A stretch of DNA of 34,453 nt. It comes from Liquorilactobacillus mali (GTDB taxonomy: Bacteria; Bacillota; Bacilli; Lactobacillales; Lactobacillaceae). The translations under genes and the position numbers were made by a program. The stretch spans positions 1 to 34,453 of the forward strand of contig NZ_JQAR01000025.1 in NCBI RefSeq assembly GCF_001437155.1, written 5' to 3'. The notes under the pieces are model-generated. The model made no database searches and was not told the DNA's origin. It saw only the letters and a list, made by a program, of their open reading frames with translations. Positions 1 to 8,483 of the stretch are shown piece after piece; the stretch's first letter is position 1; each line of letters begins with the position of its first letter.

Positions 1-102
1 AAATTCGGTTTCTCGTCCTATTTGCTTATACAGAGGCTAGTTATGTCACAGCCTCGTACTATCACTTCAGGTACCAGAATTTTCTTATTTTTCAACAAAA
101 AC

Positions 103-168
103 AAAAAAAAGAAACCACCTGTGAAATATGTGCGATTATCGCAAATTTCACTGCAGTTTCTTTTTTTA
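103..168. terminator. Bidirectional intrinsic terminator
   Basis: An A-rich run precedes GAAAC...GTGAAAT, which pairs with ATTTCAC...GTTTC, and the hairpin is followed by a run of eight T. The structure is symmetric enough to act on both strands. It lies just downstream of the minus-strand membrane protein gene ending at 173 and most likely ends that transcript. Confidence 0.7.
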
Positions 169-172
169 ATTA

Positions 173-538
173 TCATAAGGTAATAATTATAGATAATACT
201 ATATATGTGACTCCTATGATTGAAGCACTTTTACCGACTTTACTAAAATGAATCGGTTGATTTTTTATACTCCCAACTTCTCGCACATTTATTTTAGCTT
301 GTTGGTACTCATCGTCGGTTTCACCTTTTTTCTTATGTTTAAACCAGCCAGCCAATAAATGCGCACCTAGCAAGATATCAACAATCATTACGCAAATGGC
401 TGCTAACCCTACCATAAACAAAATATTAGAAATCATAATTTTGTCTATGCCCAATGCAGCCGTACCCATCAGTATAATTCCAACTAACTGAATAGCCGTA
501 ACACTTTTAAAATAATATTTCTGTTTGAATCGGTTCAT
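173..538 (-). CDS. Small membrane protein of unknown function
   Basis: 121 residues that I do not firmly recognise. It shows two hydrophobic segments near the N-terminus (about residues 14-34 and 36-62), a charged cytoplasmic-looking middle (HKKKGETDDEYQQ, about 68-82) and a third hydrophobic segment at the extreme C-terminus (about 105-121). A member of a DUF3899-like family is possible but not shown. It follows the lipoprotein gene by 15 nt on the same strand, so the two are probably co-transcribed and end at the hairpin at 103-168. The start is preceded by GGATGG, a fair ribosome binding site. Function is unknown. Confidence 0.6.
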   Translation of the reverse strand: MNRFKQKYYFKSVTAIQLVGIILMGTAALGIDKIMISNILFMVGLAAICVMIVDILLGAHLLAGWFKHKKKGETDDEYQQAKINVREVGSIKNQPIHFSKVGKSASIIGVTYIVLSIIITL

Positions 539-553
539 CTAGTTTCCATCCAT

Positions 554-1531
554 TTAATTAATATTTGTGTATTCTCCAGTAAGTTCATCAGCTTTTTGGA
601 CTTTTCCAGTTGCGTAGTCGTACTTGTACATGCCCTTTAAGTTAGAAACATTTACATTGTCTGGGCTAGTGTGTCTAATTTCAATCTGATATGTGTTGTC
701 ATCTAGCTTCGTAACATAATATTGATCTCCTGCCTCCTGTGGGATTCCTGTTAATGTTCGAAATTTCGTTAAAATTTGCGTATCTGACAACTCCGCAACT
801 ACCGACGAAACCTGACTATTCGTTGCACTGCTAATTGAGCTTCCAGTCTGACTAGCATAAGTTGAACTGACAATTTTAGAACTTCGTGCATTAGTGTAGC
901 CGCTGTTTGTTGCCTGACTAGTTGATTTTGCCTGAGACGCAACACTTTGATTTTGTGCAGCTGCTATCTTTTGCTGATAGCTTTTTGCTTTTTCCTGATA
1001 GGAAGCCACAGCTTGATACTTACTAGATAATGCCATTAAAGTTTGATAGCTTCCCCCGGCTTCAGAATATTTTCCTGCATCGTAGTATGCAACCGTTTCA
1101 TTATAATAGATTTTTGCAAGCTTAACAGCTTGATATTCTTTCTGCACAGCATTGATTTGTTTGACCAACTTATCTGGTTTCTTAACTTTAGCTAATTGTT
1201 GCAATTTTTTATCTGCCTTAGATAATTTGTTTTCAGTCACTGCTCTTTTAGCAGAAAGCAAATTACCAAGATTTTTGTATAACACTTTAACTTTCTTGTT
1301 TCCGGCATTTTTTGCAATTACTTTTGATAGCTCGCTGTATGCCTGTTGAGGAGTCCCCTTATCAAGGTAATTTAAGGCCTTCGTATAATGAGACTCAACC
1401 TGTTCTGTTGTCATTGAAGAACTACTGCTGCTACTGTTATTGTCATCACTATTTGCAGAACATCCAACCGCTACAGTTGCTAACAAGGTCAAAGCTGCTC
1501 CCCAAAAGGCTTTTCTCAATCTTATTCTCAT
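554..1531 (-). CDS. TPR-like cell-surface lipoprotein
   Basis: 325 residues. A basic, hydrophobic signal peptide ends in AVGC with the lipid-acceptor Cys at position 24, although the -3 residue is Ala rather than the usual Leu. After a Ser/Asn linker, residues 45-195 form an alpha-helical, TPR-like region rich in Lys and Ala (YLDKGTPQQAYSEL, YYDAGKYSEAGGSY). A Ser/Thr/Gln-rich, low-complexity linker (about 195-250) leads to a compact C-terminal module (about 252-325) with aromatic and charged residues. I infer an outer-face anchored protein that binds a partner through helical repeats. Ligand and pathway are unknown. A strong GGGAGG site precedes the ATG, and an extended -10 (TGTTATAAT) lies about 50 nt upstream. 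It is probably co-transcribed with the small membrane protein gene downstream. Confidence 0.7.
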   Translation of the reverse strand: MRIRLRKAFWGAALTLLATVAVGCSANSDDNNSSSSSSSMTTEQVESHYTKALNYLDKGTPQQAYSELSKVIAKNAGNKKVKVLYKNLGNLLSAKRAVTENKLSKADKKLQQLAKVKKPDKLVKQINAVQKEYQAVKLAKIYYNETVAYYDAGKYSEAGGSYQTLMALSSKYQAVASYQEKAKSYQQKIAAAQNQSVASQAKSTSQATNSGYTNARSSKIVSSTYASQTGSSISSATNSQVSSVVAELSDTQILTKFRTLTGIPQEAGDQYYVTKLDDNTYQIEIRHTSPDNVNVSNLKGMYKYDYATGKVQKADELTGEYTNIN

Positions 1532-1609
1532 AATTGCTGCCTCCCTACTAATTATTATGCTCCCTACAAAAATTATAACATGGTAAGTATCATTTAGTAT
1601 TCAACTGAT

Positions 1610-2377
1610 TTACGATTTCTTTGGATTATTTCCTTTATTTGTTTTAAAAACCGTTATCTCAATCGTTACCCAGATAACTAACACCACTGAAATTGCAGCA
1701 TAGATTACCAACATTGTCTCGCTTGCAAAAATTTTAGAGTTTGCGTAATAACCAAAACTGGCATCTAATTTTGAAATCAATATGAATAATGCTAGATTAC
1801 CGCCAAACATACCGAAAAATAGCGTATTAAATGTCATCCCCATGATTTGCAATCCAATATTTCTGCCACTTGTTCTCAATTCCTGTGCTGTTTTGGCTGC
1901 CCCCTGTTCAATTATTTCCTCCATCCCACTTGCAACAGCAATTGCTGCCTCAGCAATCGCCCCAAGTGTGCTTAAGATTGTCGTTGCGATCGCAATCGAA
2001 GCAAAATTTACACCAATTGCGACATTGAAAGCTTCAATTTCTTCTGACTGTTCATTACTGAATCCATATATCTGCATCAAATAATTCATTGGGATGATCA
2101 ACAGTATCATTACCGCTAAAACAAGTAAAGTCGATATAAAAGCTGTATTCGTCTGTGACTCATTATTATTGCCAACATAAATAATGATTGCAAGAATTGA
2201 TATCCCAGTAAACATCATTACAAAAACGGGCGGGAAGCCACCGGCAATCAAAATAACTGTTAAAAAGAGTAGCCCAAAGTTGACAATTAGTGTAAAAAAG
2301 GCTGACAAGCCTCTTCTTCCACCACTTAAAATCATTAGTAAAGCCAAGATAATTATCAGAGCCATTATTGTGTTCAT
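1610..2377 (-). CDS. YibE/F family membrane protein (short partner, YibF-like)
   Basis: 255 residues, almost entirely hydrophobic with roughly six membrane segments. An early GGRRG motif (residues 19-23) and a conserved-looking stretch, NFASIAIATTILSTLGAIAE, then VASGMEEII, match what I know of the YibE/F family. The family is widespread in Firmicutes and often encoded as adjacent long (YibE) and short (YibF) genes; its biochemical role is not established. The start lies one base beyond the stop of the longer paralogue, so the pair is translationally coupled. No strong terminator was seen between this gene and the lipoprotein gene. Confidence 0.85.
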   Translation of the reverse strand: MNTIMALIIILALLMILSGGRRGLSAFFTLIVNFGLLFLTVILIAGGFPPVFVMMFTGISILAIIIYVGNNNESQTNTAFISTLLVLAVMILLIIPMNYLMQIYGFSNEQSEEIEAFNVAIGVNFASIAIATTILSTLGAIAEAAIAVASGMEEIIEQGAAKTAQELRTSGRNIGLQIMGMTFNTLFFGMFGGNLALFILISKLDASFGYYANSKIFASETMLVIYAAISVVLVIWVTIEITVFKTNKGNNPKKS

Positions 2378-2378
2378 T

Positions 2379-3473
2379 TCATGCTCTACTCCTTTCTAAC
2401 GACCAAGCGGCAAATAAACTTGCTGCCGGAATTACTAATGCTATTCCAATTCCACTAATCACAGCTTGCAGTAACCCCAGTGACATAGTCCATGAAAAAG
2501 TATACCCGATCGTATTCTTGGTTCTGAAATAGAGAACAGCCATTGTAAAAGTTTCAGCAAAGAAAATCAACAGCAGCACGTTTATCAGCGGCCCCATAAT
2601 ATCTTTGCCGACTTCCCTTCCTGAGCGATAAAGTTGCTGAAATGAAACTTCTGGCTGACTGCGCTTTAACTCAAATAATGTCGACACAATATCCGTTGCT
2701 GCATCCATAACTGTTCCCAATAAGCCAATCAAGGTCGCAGATAGAAATAATTGCTTTGGTTGTTGTGTGGCAAAATCCAACGCCTCATAATGCATCCCAT
2801 TATCCTGCGTCAGCCACATGACACCCACTGAAATAAGCAATGCAAGAGCTGTACCACTAAAAATTGCCGCAAAGGTGACCACAAATTGCCTATTAATACC
2901 AACTATTATAGCCAACGTTATTGCTGTGAAGATAATCGCACTGACCGCAAAAATTATAAAAAAGTTTGTAATATTCCAGGAAACATCAAGCTGCACAATT
3001 ATTAAGAACAATACAAAGTTAATCAAAACACTTATAATCGTCCTCACTCCATCAATCTTCATCACCATAAATAAAAGACATACCATTATCCAACACATCA
3101 TAAACAGATAGGTATCCCGTTTATAATTTAGCGGGGTCACTTCAAATTTACCGTTATCATGATTAAGTGTGACAAAAAGCTGCTGACCCTTTTGATACTT
3201 TTGGCTCAATCCTCCAGATGCGGTATATGTATTCTGAAATTTAAATTTTTCTCCTTTTTTCTTGCTGTTCAGAAGTATTCCATAGACTGTCTGATCAGTT
3301 TTTTTATCATGGTTTCCATATTCGTCTGAGGATTTGAATGTTTTTCCTTGTTCAACTCGTGTAACCTGCAAAATTGATTGCTTATATAAAAAAGCATCAT
3401 GCGTTGATACAATAAAAATTATAATTGCTCCCAAAAGCAAAATAATACATTCAAAAAAAAGCTTTTTTTTCAT
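2379..3473 (-). CDS. YibE/F family membrane protein (long partner, YibE-like)
   Basis: 364 residues from the preferred start. The reading frame opens 15 codons earlier at 3518, but the ATG at 3473 (MKKKLF) has an AAGAGAG ribosome binding site 8 nt upstream and gives a proper N-terminal membrane anchor. After the first hydrophobic segment there is an extracytoplasmic domain of about 100 residues (ILQVTRVEQGKTFKSS... to FEVTPLNY), then about seven membrane helices. Near the end of the membrane part, VMDAATDIVSTLFEL and SGREVGKDIMGP correspond to similar stretches in the neighbouring YibF-like protein. The family function is unknown; transport has been suggested. It is divergent from birA. Confidence 0.85.
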   Translation of the reverse strand: MKKKLFFECIILLLGAIIIFIVSTHDAFLYKQSILQVTRVEQGKTFKSSDEYGNHDKKTDQTVYGILLNSKKKGEKFKFQNTYTASGGLSQKYQKGQQLFVTLNHDNGKFEVTPLNYKRDTYLFMMCWIMVCLLFMVMKIDGVRTIISVLINFVLFLIIVQLDVSWNITNFFIIFAVSAIIFTAITLAIIVGINRQFVVTFAAIFSGTALALLISVGVMWLTQDNGMHYEALDFATQQPKQLFLSATLIGLLGTVMDAATDIVSTLFELKRSQPEVSFQQLYRSGREVGKDIMGPLINVLLLIFFAETFTMAVLYFRTKNTIGYTFSWTMSLGLLQAVISGIGIALVIPAASLFAAWSLERSRA

Positions 3474-3568
3474 TTCGTACTCTCTTTTCTTATTACTTTG
3501 GTAAAAGATACCATTCATAACACTTTTTTGAAAGAAACAATCTATTTTCTTAAAAGAAAAAAGACAAT

Positions 3569-3597
3569 TTGAAAACTTCGACTTTACTCTTTATAAT
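3569..3597 (+). promoter_or_regulatory. birA promoter
   Basis: TTGAAA (3569-3574), a 17-nt spacer and TATAAT (3592-3597) form a good housekeeping promoter about 34 nt upstream of the preferred birA start. The transcript would have a very short leader. No BirA-type biotin operator palindrome was recognised around it. Confidence 0.65.
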
Positions 3598-3630
3598 TTA
3601 TACTAAACAATACTAAGGATGGCACACTTT

Positions 3631-4599
3631 ATGAATAATACACAAAAAGTTCTAGAGCTCCTGTCAGATTCAACCAATTACCTCTCTGGCGAAAAAATCG
3701 CAAGTGAGGTTGGTATCTCGCGGACAGCAGTCTGGAAAATTGTTAAAAATCTACAAGATCTGGGTTATCCAATCAAAAGTAAAATGCATTCCGGTTACTA
3801 TTATGAAGATAACAATAAGCTCAATGAATTTATTATCAAAAAGAATTTACCCACGAATCTTAAAAATATTGCTTTCGAACTTCACGATTCGCTTAATTCA
3901 ACTAATATAAGGGCAAAAGAAATTAGTGCAAGTCAAGTTGACTCGCAGCCTTTAATAATTATCAGCGATCAACAGACCGGAGGCTATGGTCGTTATGGAC
4001 GCTCCTTTAGCTCACCTAAAACAACTGGAATTTATATGAGTATCTTGCTAAAGACGCAATCGGAAGAATTAAATCCCGGATTATTAACAACCGCCACTGC
4101 TCTTGCTGTAGCACGCACAATTGAAAAAAATCTAGGTGTTGCTACTCAAATAAAGTGGGTAAACGATGTCTTAGTAAATCAGAAAAAAGTTGTTGGAATA
4201 CTAACTGAAGCAGTTAGTGATATTGAAAGTGGCTCTATCAACCAAGTGATTATTGGTATTGGAATCAACTATCTATCTGATATTTCCCTTTTCCCGCCCA
4301 AAATTCAAGAGCGTGTCGGTACTTTGCGAGAATATGTTGAACAATCACACCTATCTCGTAACTACTTCATCGCACAATTATTAGGTGAATTTTTTACACT
4401 CTATTCAGATTATCAATCAGGCGATTTTATTGATGAATATAAAGAAAAGTCATATCTTATTGGAAAGAAAGTCACAATTACCCAAGGAGAAAAGAGAGTT
4501 AACGGAGTTGTTGCTGATATTGATAAAAAGGGACGACTCGTCTTACAGGATGGAACTATTCTTTACTCTGGTGAAGTTACAAAAGTACGTTTAGCTTAA
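3631..4599 (+). CDS. birA: Biotin-protein ligase / biotin operon repressor
   Basis: 322 residues. It joins biotin to a lysine of acetyl-CoA carboxylase or pyruvate carboxylase carrier domains via biotinyl-5'-AMP. Residues 1-60 are a winged helix-turn-helix (LSGEKIASEVGISRTAVWK), so this is the bifunctional, DNA-binding class. The ligase core carries GGYGRYGR (117-124, the biotin/adenylate loop), KWVND (175-179) and KKVVGIL (185-191). A small SH3-like C-terminal domain follows. An upstream in-frame ATG at 3619 is rejected as start because the AAGGATGG ribosome binding site overlaps it; the site sits at normal distance from the ATG at 3631. It is a monocistronic gene with its own promoter and terminator. 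Confidence 0.93.
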   Translation: MNNTQKVLELLSDSTNYLSGEKIASEVGISRTAVWKIVKNLQDLGYPIKSKMHSGYYYEDNNKLNEFIIKKNLPTNLKNIAFELHDSLNSTNIRAKEISASQVDSQPLIIISDQQTGGYGRYGRSFSSPKTTGIYMSILLKTQSEELNPGLLTTATALAVARTIEKNLGVATQIKWVNDVLVNQKKVVGILTEAVSDIESGSINQVIIGIGINYLSDISLFPPKIQERVGTLREYVEQSHLSRNYFIAQLLGEFFTLYSDYQSGDFIDEYKEKSYLIGKKVTITQGEKRVNGVVADIDKKGRLVLQDGTILYSGEVTKVRLA

Positions 4600-4600
4600 A

Positions 4601-4677
4601 AAAGTGCCTCAAAAATTGGAAATCTTCGTACACTGATTTACAGTGATCGTAAGGAACCAATTTGAGACACTCTTTTA
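4601..4677 (+). terminator. birA terminator with nested hairpin
   Basis: GTGCCTCAAA...ATTGG pairs with CCAATTTGAGACAC, followed by TCTTTTATTTT. The loop of about 35 nt contains a second hairpin, CACTG-ATTTA-CAGTG. It begins two nucleotides after the birA stop codon. Confidence 0.7.
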
Positions 4678-4680
4678 TTT

Positions 4681-4820
4681 TAGGGCTAGTCAAAAGTTAA
4701 ATTTTAATCTAACTCTTCTATTATTCCATAAGTCAAAAACATCCGTCCAGTCTCGAATCACTTACGGCAAAGCACTCGCTTATGTTCGTAAAACGGCGTT
4801 AGCGCCCAAATTTTACCTAC
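4681..4820 (+). repeat. Dispersed intergenic element, copy A
   Basis: A degenerate palindrome (GGGCTAGTCAAAAGTT / ATTTTAATCTAACTCT, 4682-4717) is followed by a tail with TTCCATAAGTCAAAA (4724-4738), TCTCGAATCACTTACGGCAA and GCGTTAGCGCCCAAATTTTACC. The same order of motifs recurs at 8436, 12527 (reverse), 19071, 28307 and 34343 (reverse). With the birA terminator and the hairpin at 4861-4962 it fills the 373-nt gap between birA and nagB; no gene is seen there. Confidence 0.6.
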
Positions 4821-4860
4821 TTGAGTCACACTACCTTTTAAGTACTGACTTTTTATTTAA

Positions 4861-4962
4861 ATATGGGCCATAAGGCAGTATACTTATGCTCTTTGACTTT
4901 AGGGTCGGAGAATGTGTTGCCCTTTAGTATTTGAACACAAGCTACTGGCTTATAGCCCATAT
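4861..4962. repeat. Long imperfect inverted repeat between birA and nagB
   Basis: ATATGGGCCATAAGGCAGTA (4861-4880) is complementary at 18 of 20 positions to 4943-4962, separated by 62 nt that hold a weaker inner AGGG/CCCT pairing. As RNA it would form one long hairpin just downstream of the nagB stop codon. It has no clear U-tract on either strand, so a classical terminator role is doubtful. Confidence 0.55.
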
Positions 4963-4972
4963 CGCTAATTAA

Positions 4973-5680
4973 CTATTTTTTTAACTTAGCTGCAGCTGCT
5001 TCATCAACAATAACAGTAACATTTGGATGCTTCTGCAAGACACTCGCAGGACATTCCTCAGTCACAGGTCCTTCAATCATTTTCGCAATTGCATCAGCCT
5101 TATTGTCTCCAAAAGCCTCTAGTATTATACTTTTAGACTTCATTATTGATCCAATCCCCATAGAGTATGCATACTTAGGTACATCTTTTTCATCCTCGAA
5201 GAAACGCGCATTTGCCGCAATCGTTGAAGGTGTTAAAGCAACTTTATGAGTTGTTAGATCAAAACTTGAACCTGGTTCGTTGAATCCAATATGCCCGTTG
5301 CGTCCAATTCCTAACAACTGCAAATCAATTGGATTATCAGCAATCACTTTATCATACCGCTTAACTTCCTCTTCGGCATCTGCTGCATCACCCTGTGGTA
5401 AATAAGACTTTTTGAAAGGCTTAAACTCAAACAGGTTTTTCTCCATATAATATCGGTAGCTTTGCTCGTCAGCTGGTTTTAAGCCAACATATTCATCAAG
5501 GTTAATAGAAATACATTTTGAAAAATCAATCTTACTCTTCACGAGATGTTGATAAGTTGTCACAGGCGTACTTCCAGTTGCTAATCCAAAAACCTTTGCA
5601 CCGTTCACACATGCATCATAAAAAAGTTTGCTTGCTTTCTTTCCACCTTCGGCACTATCTTTAACAATAATGATATTCAT
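4973..5680 (-). CDS. nagB: Glucosamine-6-phosphate deaminase
   Basis: 235 residues. It converts glucosamine 6-phosphate to fructose 6-phosphate and ammonia, feeding amino sugars into glycolysis. Family signatures are FGLATGSTP (31-39, phosphate binding), NLDEYVGL with catalytic Asp62, and [14 protein letters not shown] with His130 and Glu135. Length matches the short Firmicutes form. An upstream ATG at 5695 is rejected because it lies inside the ribosome binding site (ATGGAGG), which is correctly spaced for the ATG at 5680. It stands alone, convergent with birA, and two cre-like sites upstream suggest CcpA control. It opposes the GlmU/UDP-GlcNAc synthesis branch also encoded in this window. 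Confidence 0.95.
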   Translation of the reverse strand: MNIIIVKDSAEGGKKASKLFYDACVNGAKVFGLATGSTPVTTYQHLVKSKIDFSKCISINLDEYVGLKPADEQSYRYYMEKNLFEFKPFKKSYLPQGDAADAEEEVKRYDKVIADNPIDLQLLGIGRNGHIGFNEPGSSFDLTTHKVALTPSTIAANARFFEDEKDVPKYAYSMGIGSIMKSKSIILEAFGDNKADAIAKMIEGPVTEECPASVLQKHPNVTVIVDEAAAAKLKK

Positions 5681-5790
5681 TTTAATTACCTCCATTTTTT
5701 AGTACAGCTTCATTGTAATTGGGCTATACCAAAAAAGCAAGTAACTAAAAAAGTAAGTTTGCCTCATTTACTTTATAATCGTAACATATC

Positions 5791-5824
5791 TGTAAGCGCT
5801 TGTAAATATTTAAAAGCGTTTATA
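5791..5824 (-). promoter_or_regulatory. Two cre-like sites upstream of nagB
   Basis: TGTAAGCGCTTGTA (5791-5804) matches the catabolite-responsive element consensus TGWAARCGYTWNCW at 13 of 14 positions, and TAAAAGCGTTTATA (5811-5824) at 12 of 14. They are 20 nt apart, about 110-145 nt upstream of the nagB start, in the expected promoter area. I infer CcpA binding. Confidence 0.55.
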
Positions 5825-5880
5825 AGTCATTTTAAGTATTTGATTGTAAAATATAACCCGGACCTGCTTATTAAACACGC

Positions 5881-5908
5881 AAAAGCCCTAGTTGACAACT
5901 AGGGCTTC
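5881..5908 (-). terminator. Intrinsic terminator of the YczE-like gene
   Basis: AGCCCTAGTT (5884-5893) and AACTAGGGCT (5897-5906) form a perfect 10-bp stem with a 3-nt loop. On the minus strand it ends in TTTT, 10 nt after the stop codon of the gene at 5918-6598. Confidence 0.85.
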
Positions 5909-5917
5909 CATGCTAAA

Positions 5918-6598
5918 TTAAATATCTAATTTGCGATGCTTCAACGAAGGCAATACTCTCCGGTCGGCTACTCCAACAAAATATCCTTGAAATAACAGTG
6001 AGAACACCGTTCCAACATTAACAGCAAAAATTTGCCTATTACTAATCACAGTGATAATGATAGCTGCTATTGGAATAAAGAATGATGCCAACTGTGCAAC
6101 AACGGGATTCCCTCTGAAAAATTTAAAACGAATAATCTGCATCATATCGTCACAGGGATGCAGAATTAAGTTCACTCTCTGATAGATAGAAATTGCTGTC
6201 GCAATGCAGATTATACCTACACAATCCAAAACCACTCTAATAGTTAACGGTAAATTTCCAATTCCTAGAAGGACAAACTCTCGTGATAACAATCCCACAA
6301 GATATGCAAATGAAAACATAAAAATCAAATACCCCGCAACTCGTCTAGGTGAAATTTTTCCAACCAAGACTAAATTCACGATAATGGCAAAAATTCCTTC
6401 CAATACAAGAACAAAACTTAATGGTATCAAAGTCGCATGTGCAATATTAACTGCAGCTGCAGTCCATAAAGCACTGCCTAGATTCAATGAAACTGTTAAT
6501 GCATTTCCAAAACTATTTAAGATAATTGAAAAAATAAAATATCCTATCATCAAAGGCATATCGTGATGATAAGCATTTATAACTGGTTGTTTTTCCAT
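5918..6598 (-). CDS. YczE/YyaS/YitT-like integral membrane protein
   Basis: 226 residues with five to six membrane segments. Features typical of this group are an N-terminal helix followed by ALTVSLNLGSALWTAAAVN (about 33-51), a middle ISPRRVAGYLIFMFSF segment, YQRVNLILHPCDDMM (about 139-153) and the C-terminal NVGTVFSLLFQGYFVGV. The family is common in Firmicutes and its function is unknown; some members sit beside regulators or transporters. The ribosome binding site is weak (GAGGT about 16 nt upstream of the ATG), so the start is less sure than the frame. It is transcribed divergently from the GNAT gene and ends at a strong terminator. Confidence 0.75.
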   Translation of the reverse strand: MEKQPVINAYHHDMPLMIGYFIFSIILNSFGNALTVSLNLGSALWTAAAVNIAHATLIPLSFVLVLEGIFAIIVNLVLVGKISPRRVAGYLIFMFSFAYLVGLLSREFVLLGIGNLPLTIRVVLDCVGIICIATAISIYQRVNLILHPCDDMMQIIRFKFFRGNPVVAQLASFFIPIAAIIITVISNRQIFAVNVGTVFSLLFQGYFVGVADRRVLPSLKHRKLDI

Positions 6599-6767
6599 GG
6601 CTATTTACGTAACTACCTCACTAAATATATTATGTTTGAACTTACAGATTATCTTACTTTATCCTCTCTAATAGTTCAATCTCTTTTTATCAAAAAACTA
6701 GTATCCATTCTTGTTTATTACAAATAATGCGTTTAGAATGATTAGAAAAAAGAAAGAATGTGACTAG

Positions 6768-7355
6768 ATGACTACTCCTGATATTAAACTAAGATTGGTA
6801 AAGTTAGAAGATGCACCTGCACTTTTACATATCTATCAGTACTATGTTCAACAAACTGCAATTACATTCGAGTATGATACCCCTTCTGTCAAGGAATTTG
6901 AAAAACGAATATCTACTATTTCCCTTAAATATCCTTACCTAATAGCTTACACAGATAATAAAATTCTGGGATTTGCATATTTGAGCGCCTTTCATCCGCG
7001 TGCGGCATATATCTGGGCTGCGGAAATCTCTATTTATCTATCCCATGATGTACAGCATCACGGCATTGGCACATTGCTATACAAGGAGCTTGAGAAAATA
7101 GCTGCCGCACAAAACATTCTAAACATTAATGCATGCATAAGTTTGCCAAAAACTACTGATCCGCACCTTCCAATGACAAGTATCTATTTTCATGAAAAAA
7201 ATGGATTCAAGAAAGTTGCTCATTTCCACGATGTCGGATACAAATTCAATACTTGGTTTGATATGATTTGGATGGAAAAAACAAGTAGTTCTCATCCAAC
7301 ACCCATGAGCCCTTTTATTCCATATTGCGATATTAAGAACGATTTTTACGCTTAA
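6768..7355 (+). CDS. GNAT family N-acetyltransferase (phosphinothricin-acetyltransferase-like)
   Basis: 195 residues. It is expected to move an acetyl group from acetyl-CoA to an amine in the cytoplasm. The N-terminal KLRLVKLEDAPALLHIYQYYV and FEYDTPSVKEFEKRI follow the Pat/YncA-type pattern. The acetyl-CoA site is VQHHGIGTLLYKELEKIA (motif A), followed by SIYFHEKNGFKKVAHFHDVGYKFNTWFDMIWMEK, the usual motif B and C-terminal strand. About 20 residues beyond the usual end are unexplained. The ribosome binding site is weak (AGAAAG). The substrate cannot be told from sequence: an amino acid, amino acid analogue or methionine derivative are family precedents. Confidence 0.85.
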   Translation: MTTPDIKLRLVKLEDAPALLHIYQYYVQQTAITFEYDTPSVKEFEKRISTISLKYPYLIAYTDNKILGFAYLSAFHPRAAYIWAAEISIYLSHDVQHHGIGTLLYKELEKIAAAQNILNINACISLPKTTDPHLPMTSIYFHEKNGFKKVAHFHDVGYKFNTWFDMIWMEKTSSSHPTPMSPFIPYCDIKNDFYA

Positions 7356-7365
7356 TCCTTAATTA

Positions 7366-7393
7366 TTACAAATTACTTTGCAAGTGATACAAT
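7366..7393 (+). promoter_or_regulatory. Promoter of aldo/keto reductase gene
   Basis: TTACAA (7366-7371), a 16-nt spacer and TACAAT (7388-7393), followed by AAGGAGG about 16 nt later. A separate promoter fits the 68-nt gap after the GNAT gene. Confidence 0.5.
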
Positions 7394-7423
7394 AAATACA
7401 TGATAAATTAAGGAGGTTTTCTA

Positions 7424-8383
7424 ATGAGTGAAAATGTTTTATTTAATCAAGGTCAGGCAATTTCAAGTAAATATGATTTTAGCAAAACATATCTTTCGGC
7501 AGAACTTTTTAAGAAGAAGAATGGTAATGGGCCCGAGCCATCCGTTAATCAACCAGAATTAATAACATTAAGAGATGGAAATGAAATCCCATTGATTGGA
7601 TTTGGAACATATACTCTTACTGGAGGATCTGGTGTTAATACAATGATGCAGGCGTTATCGACCGGCTATCGCGCGCTTGATTCAGCCGTTAATTATGAAA
7701 ATGAAGGCGCTGTTGGCGAGGTTATCCGCAGGTCTAGTTTAAAGCGCGAAGACCTTTTCATAACTTCAAAATTACCTGGACGCCATCAAAAATTTGACGA
7801 GGCAATCACAACAATTCAAGAATCACTGTTTAGGATGCATCTTGACTATTTCGATCTTTATCTAATACATTGGCCTAATCCGCTTGAAGATCATTACGTG
7901 GAAGCATGGCAGGCTCTAATCGAAGCACAAAAGATGGGCCTTATTCGTTCAATCGGTGTTTCTAACTTTCTTCCTGAACATTTAGAAAGACTTGAAAAAG
8001 AAACTGGTGTATTACCGGTCGTAAACCAAGTTGAACTTCATCCTTACTGGTCTCAACCTGAGCAACGCAAATTCGATAAAGAACACGGTATCTTCACACA
8101 GGCCTGGAGTCCCCTGGGTCGTGCAAATGCCGTTTTACACGATGAAACAATTAAAAAAATTGCTGAAGCTCATCATAAATCAATTGCACAAGTTATCTTG
8201 CGTTGGGAACTTCAGCTTGGCGTGGGTGTCATTCCAAAATCAAGTTCTGCAAAACGACAATTTGAAAATTTGGATCTCTTTAACTTTGAATTATCAGATG
8301 AGGAAGTCTCCTCAATATCAGCACTTGACAAACCTGATGGACGAACAAATAATCAAGATCCTGCAGTATATCAGGAGTTTTAG
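7424..8383 (+). CDS. Aldo/keto reductase (AKR5-type)
   Basis: 319 residues, a cytosolic NADPH-dependent reductase of aldehydes and ketones. The catalytic tetrad is visible: Asp86 (ALDSAVNY), Tyr91, Lys116 (ITSKL) and His149 (LIHWP). SIGVSNF (176-182), NQVELHPYWSQ (201-211) and the cofactor loop IPKSSSAKRQFENL (270-283) complete the pattern of the 2,5-diketo-gluconate reductase group. About 45 extra N-terminal residues precede the usual first strand (ITLRDGNEIPLIGFGTY); part of this resembles an arm seen in lactobacillar homologues, and the AAGGAGG site 8 nt before the ATG supports the long start. The substrate is not predictable. Confidence 0.92.
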   Translation: MSENVLFNQGQAISSKYDFSKTYLSAELFKKKNGNGPEPSVNQPELITLRDGNEIPLIGFGTYTLTGGSGVNTMMQALSTGYRALDSAVNYENEGAVGEVIRRSSLKREDLFITSKLPGRHQKFDEAITTIQESLFRMHLDYFDLYLIHWPNPLEDHYVEAWQALIEAQKMGLIRSIGVSNFLPEHLERLEKETGVLPVVNQVELHPYWSQPEQRKFDKEHGIFTQAWSPLGRANAVLHDETIKKIAEAHHKSIAQVILRWELQLGVGVIPKSSSAKRQFENLDLFNFELSDEEVSSISALDKPDGRTNNQDPAVYQEF

Positions 8384-8435
8384 ACTTACTGCTTATTTTT
8401 TCTTTATAAATTAACCATAATTATTTACACTCACT

Positions 8436-8483
8436 AAAAGAGGAGCTAGGTCAAAAGTTAACTTTTGGCCCAGCCCCTCTTTT
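8436..8483. terminator. Terminator palindrome of repeat copy B
   Basis: A 24-nt arm (AAAAGAGGAGCTAGGTC...AAAAGTT) pairs with AACTTTTGGCCCAGCCCCTCTTTT with four wobble or mismatched positions. It has A- and T-runs at both ends and lies in the convergent gap between the aldo/keto reductase gene and prs, so it can end both transcripts. Confidence 0.75.

Noticed and set aside
3619-3630. ATG at 3619 as birA start
   Set aside because: The ribosome binding site AAGGATGG overlaps this ATG; the next ATG at 3631 is spaced normally.
4643-4873. 76-codon open frame downstream of birA
   Set aside because: It runs through the birA terminator and repeat copy A; no ribosome binding site, and the repeat explains the sequence.
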